Assembly (NCBI GenBank): GCA_900550135.1
Contig: URQO01000005.1
Location: 1-64,000, forward strand
Direction of reading: 5' to 3'
Length of the DNA: 64,000 bases
From: an uncultured Eubacterium sp.
GTDB taxonomy: Bacteria; Bacillota; Clostridia; Lachnospirales; Lachnospiraceae
Part shown: in pieces, positions 58,795-64,000 of the stretch
How positions within the stretch are numbered: the stretch's first letter is position 1
Layout: each line of letters opens with the position of its first letter
Notes under the pieces: model-generated
The model's input: only the letters and a program-made list of their open reading frames with translations
Databases searched by the model: none
Told to the model about the DNA's origin: nothing
Program-made: the position numbers and the translations under genes

Positions 58795-59988
58795 TTACTT
58801 TACTAATGCAACTGTTTCTCTGGCTATTGCCAACTCTTCATTTGTTGGAATAACATATACTTTTACCTTTGAATCTTTAGTTGAAATTTCAACTTCTTCT
58901 CCACGAAGTTTGTTTGCTTCTTTGTCAATCTTAATACCCAAATATCCAAGACTTTCACAAACTTCTTCTCTAACCTGACTGTTGTTTTCACCAACTCCGG
59001 CTGTAAATACAATATCATCTACACCGTTCATAACTGCAACATATCCACCGATAAACTTTATAACTGTATGAATATATGCTTCAAAAGCTGATTTTGCAAC
59101 TTCATTTCCTTCTTCCATAGCCTTTGTAATATCTCTAAAATCACTTGATACTTCTGAAAGTCCTGCAATACCTGACTGCTTATTTAAAACATTTGTTATT
59201 TCTGAAATATCCTTATGGGTAATATTTGAAAGAACTTCTAAAATACCCGGATCAATATCTCCTGATCTTGTTCCCATCATTACACCTGCTAGTGGTGTAA
59301 GTCCCATACTTGTATCAACAGATTTTCCACCATCAACTGCACAAATACTTGCACCATTTCCAAGATGACATACAATAGTCTTTAAATCTTCAACAGGTTT
59401 TTCCATAATTTCAGCTACACGTTTTGATACATAACTGTGTGATGTTCCATGGAAACCGTATCTTCTTATTTTGTACTGTTCGTAATATTTTCTTGGTATT
59501 CCATAAAGGTATGCTTTTTCAGGCATTGTCTGATGAAAAGCTGTATCAAATACTACAACATTTGGTGTATCTTTCATAATTTCCATGCATGCCTTAATAC
59601 CAATAACATTTGCCGGATTATGAAGTGGTGCCAAATAATTACACTTTTCAATCTTATCCAAAACATCTTCATCAACAATAACTGACTTTGAGAAATATTC
59701 TCCACCATGAACTACACGATGGCCAACGGCTTTTACCTCATCCATATGGTTGATTACACCGATTTCTTTGTCTGTTAATGCTGAAATAACTGCATTTATT
59801 GCCTCTTTGTGAGTAGGCATATCTATTTCTTTTGTTATTTTGTCACATTTTGCGCTTTCATATGTAATGGAACTTTTGTCTATTCCAATTCTTTCGCATA
59901 AACCTTTTGCTAATACTTTTTCATCATCAGAGTCAATCAGCTGAAACTTCAATGATGAACTTCCACAATTTATAACTAATACTTCCAT
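58795..59988 (-). CDS. ackA: Acetate kinase
   Basis: Makes ATP and acetate from acetyl phosphate, the last step of acetogenic fermentation. The 397-residue product starts MEVLVINCGSSSLKFQL, with GHRVVHGGEYF, FDTAFHQTMP, RRYGFHGTSHSYVS and TGMGLTPLAGVMMGTRSGDIDP-like (STSMGLTPLAGVMMGTR) motifs. The upstream open frame inside pta is not used; ATG at 59988 is preceded by AGAGGTG, and the ribosome site lies in the pta end. Pta supplies its substrate. Confidence 0.97.
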   Translation of the reverse strand: MEVLVINCGSSSLKFQLIDSDDEKVLAKGLCERIGIDKSSITYESAKCDKITKEIDMPTHKEAINAVISALTDKEIGVINHMDEVKAVGHRVVHGGEYFSKSVIVDEDVLDKIEKCNYLAPLHNPANVIGIKACMEIMKDTPNVVVFDTAFHQTMPEKAYLYGIPRKYYEQYKIRRYGFHGTSHSYVSKRVAEIMEKPVEDLKTIVCHLGNGASICAVDGGKSVDTSMGLTPLAGVMMGTRSGDIDPGILEVLSNITHKDISEITNVLNKQSGIAGLSEVSSDFRDITKAMEEGNEVAKSAFEAYIHTVIKFIGGYVAVMNGVDDIVFTAGVGENNSQVREEVCESLGYLGIKIDKEANKLRGEEVEISTKDSKVKVYVIPTNEELAIARETVALVK

Positions 59989-60001
59989 ATTCACCTCTAC
60001 A

Positions 60002-60997
60002 TTAACTAATCTGTGCCTGAACTGCTGTAATTGCAACAACACCAACTATATCTTTTGCGCTACATCCTCTTGACAAGTCATTGATTGGTCTTGCAATGCC
60101 CTGACACAAAGGTCCATAAGCTTCTGCCTGTCCAAGTCTCTGTAATAATTTATATCCAATATTTCCTGCATCCAAATCAGGAAATACTAATACATTGGCT
60201 TTTCCGGCAACAGGGCTGTCCGGTGCCTTAAATGATGCAATCTCAGGTACAAGTGCTGCATCTGTCTGTAGTTCTCCATCAATTAAGAACTGTGGATATT
60301 CTTTCTTTGCAATAGCTGTAGCCTCTACAACTTTATCTACATCTTTGTGTGCCGCACTTCCATAAGAAGAATGTGACAACATTGCAACTCTCGCTTTTTC
60401 TCCTACAAGATATTCAAATGACTCAGCACTACTTGCAGCGATATCTGCCAGCTGTTCAGGGTTAGGATTCTGGTTAAGACCACAATCACCCATAACAAAT
60501 ACCCCATTTGCTCCCATGTCCTTGTCAGGTACACATATAACAAAAAATGCTGAAACAAGTTTGCTGCCCGGCTTTGTCTTTATAATCTGAAGTGATGGTC
60601 TAAGCGTATTTGCTGATGAATGACATGCTCCTGATACAACACCATCTGCATCATGATTTCTAACCATCATACATGCAAAATACATATGATCACTAATAAC
60701 CATGGCATAGGCCTGCTTTTCTGTCATACCTTTGGCTTTTCTTAATTCATAAAAATCTTCAGCATATTTTTTGGTCTTTTCACATGTTAAAGGATCAATA
60801 ATGGTCGCACCTTTAACATCATATCCTACACCGAACTCTTCAAATTCCTGCTTTGTTGCTAAAATAATAATATCTGCAAAGTCCTCTTTTATAATCTGCT
60901 CTGCAGCTTCATATGTACGTTTGTCCATTCCCTCCGGTAGAACAATGGTCTTTCTGTTTTTTCTTGCTTTTTCTTTTAACTGTTCAATAAATCCCAT
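60002..60997 (-). CDS. pta: Phosphate acetyltransferase
   Basis: Interconverts acetyl-CoA and acetyl phosphate. The 331-residue product has KTIVLPEGMDKRTYEAA at the N-terminus, DGVVSGACHSSANTLRPSLQI, FFVICVPDKDMG and the C-terminal VFPDLDAGNIGYKLLQRL. It is the short, single-domain form common in Firmicutes. The family's usual MGFIEQL start is ATG 60997, but this codon has no good ribosome site; the only strong one (AAGGAGG, 61038-61032) is 34 bases away (see regulatory entry). It forms an operon with ackA, from the promoter at 61062-61090. Confidence 0.95.
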   Translation of the reverse strand: MGFIEQLKEKARKNRKTIVLPEGMDKRTYEAAEQIIKEDFADIIILATKQEFEEFGVGYDVKGATIIDPLTCEKTKKYAEDFYELRKAKGMTEKQAYAMVISDHMYFACMMVRNHDADGVVSGACHSSANTLRPSLQIIKTKPGSKLVSAFFVICVPDKDMGANGVFVMGDCGLNQNPNPEQLADIAASSAESFEYLVGEKARVAMLSHSSYGSAAHKDVDKVVEATAIAKKEYPQFLIDGELQTDAALVPEIASFKAPDSPVAGKANVLVFPDLDAGNIGYKLLQRLGQAEAYGPLCQGIARPINDLSRGCSAKDIVGVVAITAVQAQIS

Positions 60998-61038
60998 AAC
61001 TTTAATTTTTGATAACCTTTTATCAACCTTTCCTCCTT
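60998..61038 (-). promoter_or_regulatory. pta leader: distant Shine-Dalgarno, hairpin and out-of-frame mini-ORF
   Basis: AAGGAGG (61038-61032) lies five bases before a TTG (61026-61024) that opens a 16-codon frame ending inside pta in a different frame. A perfect hairpin (TTGATAA-AAGG-TTATCAA, 61026-61009) follows. The family-typical pta ATG (60997) is 34 bases from the Shine-Dalgarno, or 16 if the hairpin folds. Either the mini-ORF is translated or the hairpin brings the site near the ATG. Confidence 0.55.
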
Positions 61039-61061
61039 GTATATTTTCCAATCCTTAACCT

Positions 61062-61090
61062 ATTATAGTATATGATTTTTTAATTCTCAA
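61062..61090 (-). promoter_or_regulatory. Sigma-A-type promoter of pta-ackA
   Basis: On the minus strand TTGAGA (61090-61085), 17 bp and a perfect TATAAT (61067-61062), about 24 bases before the Shine-Dalgarno of the pta leader. Confidence 0.88.
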
Positions 61091-61112
61091 CACCCAAAAC
61101 TGCCTTAATTTA

Positions 61113-61141
61113 TTGAAACATTAGTGCAACAATGTTAAAAT
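61113..61141 (+). promoter_or_regulatory. Sigma-A-type promoter of tmcAL
   Basis: TTGAAA (61113-61118), 17 bp and TAAAAT (61136-61141), divergent from the pta promoter 22 bp away. The start codon is 23 bases downstream. Confidence 0.75.
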
Positions 61142-61163
61142 AACCATTTGTGAGGTGATAAAG

Positions 61164-62381
61164 ATGAAAACAATAGGAATAATAGCAGAATTTAACCCTT
61201 TTCATAACGGGCATAAATACTTAATTGATAAAGCCAAAAAAATAACAAAAGCAGAAAATGTTATAGTTATATGTAGTGGAAATTATGTACAACGTGGCGA
61301 ACCGGCATTTTATGATAAAGTAACCAGAGCACAGGCAGCTTTACAAAATGGAGCAGATCTTATCATTGAACTGCCTGTTGTTTATGCTACTTCTTCAGCA
61401 GAGACTTTTGCTTATGGTGCCATTGACTTGCTTAACAAGTTAAACTGCGTAGATTATTTATGTTTTGGATGTGAAACATTAAACATAAATGTACTTCCAA
61501 CAATTGCAAAAATTTTAATTAACGAACCTGTAGATTATCAAAATATGTTGTCTGTTTACTTGAAAAACGGATTTTCATTTCCAAAAGCCAGGGCTAACGC
61601 ATTAACCGACTATTGTAGTGATAATAAATTATTTAACTCTGTTGTATTAAATAATATTTTAAATAAATCAAACAATATTTTAGCCATCGAATATTTAAAA
61701 GCACTGAAGAAAACAAACTCAAAAATAAAGCCTTTAGCAATAAAGCGCCAGGGAAGTGACTACAATAGTTCTGAATTGTCAAATAATTTTGCATCGGCAA
61801 CCGGAATACGTGAAGCAATATTCAAAGAAAAGACCATTGAAAACTATATTCCAAATAACTGCACAGATTTATATACAGATAAATATATTAATTTTATGGA
61901 TTTTAACCCTATTCTTGGTTATAAATTATTAGACACAAAAGATTTAAGTTTAATTTATGATGTATCTGAAGATTTAGCAAAAAGAATATCCAAGTTAAAA
62001 GAAGAATATACTAATCCACTGGATTTCATTCAATTACTGCAGTCAAAGAACTATACTTACTCTTCTATTTCAAGAGCTTTGACACACATTATGCTAGGAT
62101 TAAAACAAGAAGATGTAGAGTTTTTTAAAAATGATAAATGTAATTATTATGCTAAAATTTTAGGTTTTAATAAAAACAGTTCCATTTTATCTGTTTTAAA
62201 AAAGAAAAGTTCCATTGATATTATAAGTAAATTTTCAACTTATTACAAAAGTGCAGACAAAAACGCTAAACGACTTTTAGATATAGAGTTAAATGCTGAT
62301 TCATTGTATAGAATGATATACATGACAAAATACGGTGAAAATATACACAATGAATTTACGAGACAAATAGTTATTATTTAA
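61164..62381 (+). CDS. tmcAL: tRNA(Met) cytidine acetate ligase TmcAL
   Basis: Forms N4-acetylcytidine at the wobble position of elongator tRNA-Met from acetate and ATP. The 405-residue product has the nucleotidyltransferase IIAEFNPFHNGHKYLI (HxGH) motif at the N-terminus, CSGNYVQRGEPAFYDKVTRA and KRQGSDYNSSELSNNFASATGIREAI. GAGGTGAT precedes the ATG at 61164; a GTG at 61155 is also open but lies in this site. It is divergent from pta-ackA, so its substrate acetate is made by the neighbouring enzymes; the pairing is seen in other Firmicutes. Confidence 0.94.
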   Translation: MKTIGIIAEFNPFHNGHKYLIDKAKKITKAENVIVICSGNYVQRGEPAFYDKVTRAQAALQNGADLIIELPVVYATSSAETFAYGAIDLLNKLNCVDYLCFGCETLNINVLPTIAKILINEPVDYQNMLSVYLKNGFSFPKARANALTDYCSDNKLFNSVVLNNILNKSNNILAIEYLKALKKTNSKIKPLAIKRQGSDYNSSELSNNFASATGIREAIFKEKTIENYIPNNCTDLYTDKYINFMDFNPILGYKLLDTKDLSLIYDVSEDLAKRISKLKEEYTNPLDFIQLLQSKNYTYSSISRALTHIMLGLKQEDVEFFKNDKCNYYAKILGFNKNSSILSVLKKKSSIDIISKFSTYYKSADKNAKRLLDIELNADSLYRMIYMTKYGENIHNEFTRQIVII

Positions 62382-62505
62382 TATTGTAAAACCATAAGGG
62401 CTATTTTATCTACAATTAAATATTACTAAAAAAAACATCCCTTTGACATACAAAAAATAATAACATAGTAACTTAACACAAAAATCTATTTTAAAAAATA
62501 AAAGT

Positions 62506-62565
62506 CCCACAGTTATAATCGATATTAAAGTTTATTTTTAAACATAAATTGATTATAACTGTGGG
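62506..62565. terminator. Bidirectional terminator between tmcAL and the UPF0210 gene
   Basis: A perfect 15-bp inverted repeat (CCCACAGTTATAATC at 62506-62520 and its complement at 62551-62565) around a 30-base loop. It is followed on the plus strand by TTTTATATTTTTTT and on the minus strand by ACTTTTATTTTTT, so it can end both convergent transcripts. Confidence 0.85.
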
Positions 62566-62583
62566 TTTTATATTTTTTTAATA

Positions 62584-63948
62584 TTAATTTTTGAAACTAT
62601 GAATTGGTGCTGGAATACGACCTGTTCTATTAACAAAATTGTCACATGAGAAACTATTTACAGGCATAATTGGCGCATAACCAAGCAAGCCGCCAAACTC
62701 AACAGTCTCACCAACTCCTTTTCCAATAACCGGAATAATTCTAACAGCTGTTGTTTTCTGATTAACCATACCAATGGCTGCTTCATCTGCAATAATTCCT
62801 GCAATTGTAGTATCCTTTGTATCTCCCGGAATTGCAATCATATCAAGTCCAACAGAACATACACATGTCATTGCTTCCAATTTTTCTATAGTAAGAGCAC
62901 CTTCTTTTACTGCATCAATCATTCCCTGATCTTCACTAACAGGAATAAACGCACCGCTTAATCCACCTACATATGACGATGCCATTACTCCACCTTTTTT
63001 AACTTGGTCGTTTAACATTGCAAGTGCAGCAGTTGTTCCCGGAGCTCCGGCTCTTTGTAATCCAATTTCTTCCAATATGTCTGCTACACTATCACCGATT
63101 GCAGGTGTTGGAGCAAGAGACAAATCAATAATTCCAAAGGGAATACCTAGTCTTTTGGAAGCTTCCTTAGCAACAAGCTGGCCTACTCTTGTAATCTTAA
63201 ATGCGGTTTTTTTAATGGTGTCACAAAGTACTTCAAAGTTCTCGCCACGTACTTTTTTTAATGCATGTCTTACAACACCCGGTCCTGATACACCTACATT
63301 TATAATTGCATCTGCTTCTGTTACCCCATGGAAGGCTCCTGCCATAAATGGGTTGTCATCAGGAGCGTTGCATAATACAACAAGTTTAGCACATCCTAAA
63401 GAATCATTTTCTTTTGTTGCTTCTGCTGTTTCTTTCACAATTTTTCCCATAAGACGTACAGCATCCATATTAATACCTGTTTTTGTAGAACCTACATTGA
63501 TAGAACTACAAACACGTTCTGTACACGCCATAGCCTGTGGAATTGATTTTATAAGATTTTCTTCTGCCGGTGACATTCCCTTGCTAACAAGTGCTGAATA
63601 TCCCCCTAAAAAGTTAACACCCACTTCTTTTGCAACTTTATCTAAAGTTTTTGCAATTGTAACGTAATCTTCAGGTGTTTTACAAGCACTACCACCAATC
63701 AAACCAATTGGTGTAACTGAAATTCTTTTATTTACAATCGGAATACCATATTCCTTTGAAATATCTTCGCCTGTTTGTACAAGATTTCCTGCAAGTCTTT
63801 TTATTTTGTTGTAAATATTGTTGTTTAATGTTTCAAGGTCATCACTGATACAATCCATTAGACTAATTCCCAATGTAATAGTTCTAACATCCAAATTGTA
63901 ATCATCAATCATCTTGTTAGTTTCAATAACTTCAAATTTATTTATCAT
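62584..63948 (-). CDS. UPF0210 / PFL family protein (DUF711)
   Basis: A 454-residue protein of the UPF0210 family, named PFL for similarity to the pyruvate-formate lyase fold but lacking the glycyl-radical chemistry; function unknown. Motifs include TLGISLMDCISDD, GGYSALVSKGMSPAEENLIKSIP, the GAFHGVTEADAIINVGVSGPGVVRHAL glycine-rich stretch, and GGLSGAFIPVSEDQGM. It starts with ATG 63948 and AGGAGA. In this family an ACT-domain protein (UPF0237) usually precedes it; the 52 bases left in the window upstream are non-coding, so the partner, if present, is outside. Confidence 0.92.
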   Translation of the reverse strand: MINKFEVIETNKMIDDYNLDVRTITLGISLMDCISDDLETLNNNIYNKIKRLAGNLVQTGEDISKEYGIPIVNKRISVTPIGLIGGSACKTPEDYVTIAKTLDKVAKEVGVNFLGGYSALVSKGMSPAEENLIKSIPQAMACTERVCSSINVGSTKTGINMDAVRLMGKIVKETAEATKENDSLGCAKLVVLCNAPDDNPFMAGAFHGVTEADAIINVGVSGPGVVRHALKKVRGENFEVLCDTIKKTAFKITRVGQLVAKEASKRLGIPFGIIDLSLAPTPAIGDSVADILEEIGLQRAGAPGTTAALAMLNDQVKKGGVMASSYVGGLSGAFIPVSEDQGMIDAVKEGALTIEKLEAMTCVCSVGLDMIAIPGDTKDTTIAGIIADEAAIGMVNQKTTAVRIIPVIGKGVGETVEFGGLLGYAPIMPVNSFSCDNFVNRTGRIPAPIHSFKN

Positions 63949-64000
63949 AATATATCTCCTAAGTTGTTAGATTCTTTTTTTATAACTTAAAATCTTAACT

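Noticed and set aside
63077..63667. Plus-strand open frame of 196 codons
   Set aside because: Opposite the conserved UPF0210 gene, with low-complexity Ser/Pro/Ala composition typical of an antisense shadow.
50..64000. tRNA, rRNA, CRISPR, insertion sequence, prophage or defence system
   Set aside because: No cloverleaf-like sequence, regular repeat array, transposase, integrase, phage or nuclease-defence gene was seen anywhere; gaps between genes are all under 300 bp.

Overview
The window is a 64 kb piece of AT-rich core chromosome from a Gram-positive, low-GC Clostridia. Gene content and order suggest a Lachnospiraceae-like, spore-forming lineage: spoIVA, yqfC/yqfD, the mreBCD-PBP2-minDE-rodA-mgsA cluster and the rnc-smc-ftsY / ylxM-ffh-rpsP-khpA-rimM-trmD-rplS cluster. 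The genus is not identifiable from the sequence alone. There are no tRNAs, rRNAs, prophages, insertion sequences or CRISPR arrays. All but two genes (a DUF378 gene and tmcAL) lie on the minus strand, so transcription runs right to left. Bases 1-49 are Illumina adapter, not genome; the left edge is an untrimmed contig end.

Layout from right to left, in the direction of transcription. 64.0-62.6 kb: a UPF0210 (PFL-like) gene converging on tmcAL over a strong inverted repeat. 61.1-58.0 kb: pta-ackA, then yceD-rpmF from a consensus promoter. 57.9-50.0 kb: plsX-acpP-rnc-smc-ftsY-ilvA, which joins lipid synthesis, RNA processing, chromosome condensation and protein targeting. 49.9-45.9 kb: ylxM-ffh-rpsP-khpA-rimM-trmD-rplS (SRP, ribosomal proteins, ribosome and tRNA maturation). 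45.8-36.5 kb: rbgA-rnhB-yraN-pgeF-der-plsY-gpsA-cls-spoIVA (ribosome GTPases, phospholipids, spore coat base). 36.5-32.3 kb: tyrS, alaS and rpsU. 32.2-26.0 kb: yqfC-yqfD-phoH-ybeY-DUF3048-flippase-small membrane protein. 26.0-12.9 kb: two flavoproteins, an unrecognised 395-residue gene, UPF0291, 5-formyl-THF cyclo-ligase, miaB, mutS, mutL, miaA and a PLP enzyme. 12.8-4.2 kb: radC and the cell-shape and division cluster. 3.6-0.05 kb: an HlyD-like membrane protein, ylmE, sepF and a truncated ylmH.

Most of the window is conserved housekeeping sequence, and no wholly new multi-gene system was found. Points that stand out are: yqfD split by a single in-frame TAA although its upstream sigma-E-type promoter looks intact; minD and minE without minC at its usual place; Asp-to-Glu at the catalytic-base position of methylglyoxal synthase; two phased 22-bp repeats abutting the promoter of the HlyD-like/sepF operon; a perfect 32-bp palindrome over the DUF378 promoter; promoters whose -35 box sits inside the terminator stem of the gene before; and an unusual pta leader with an out-of-frame mini-ORF and a hairpin between Shine-Dalgarno and start. 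All were read by eye and need computed confirmation.
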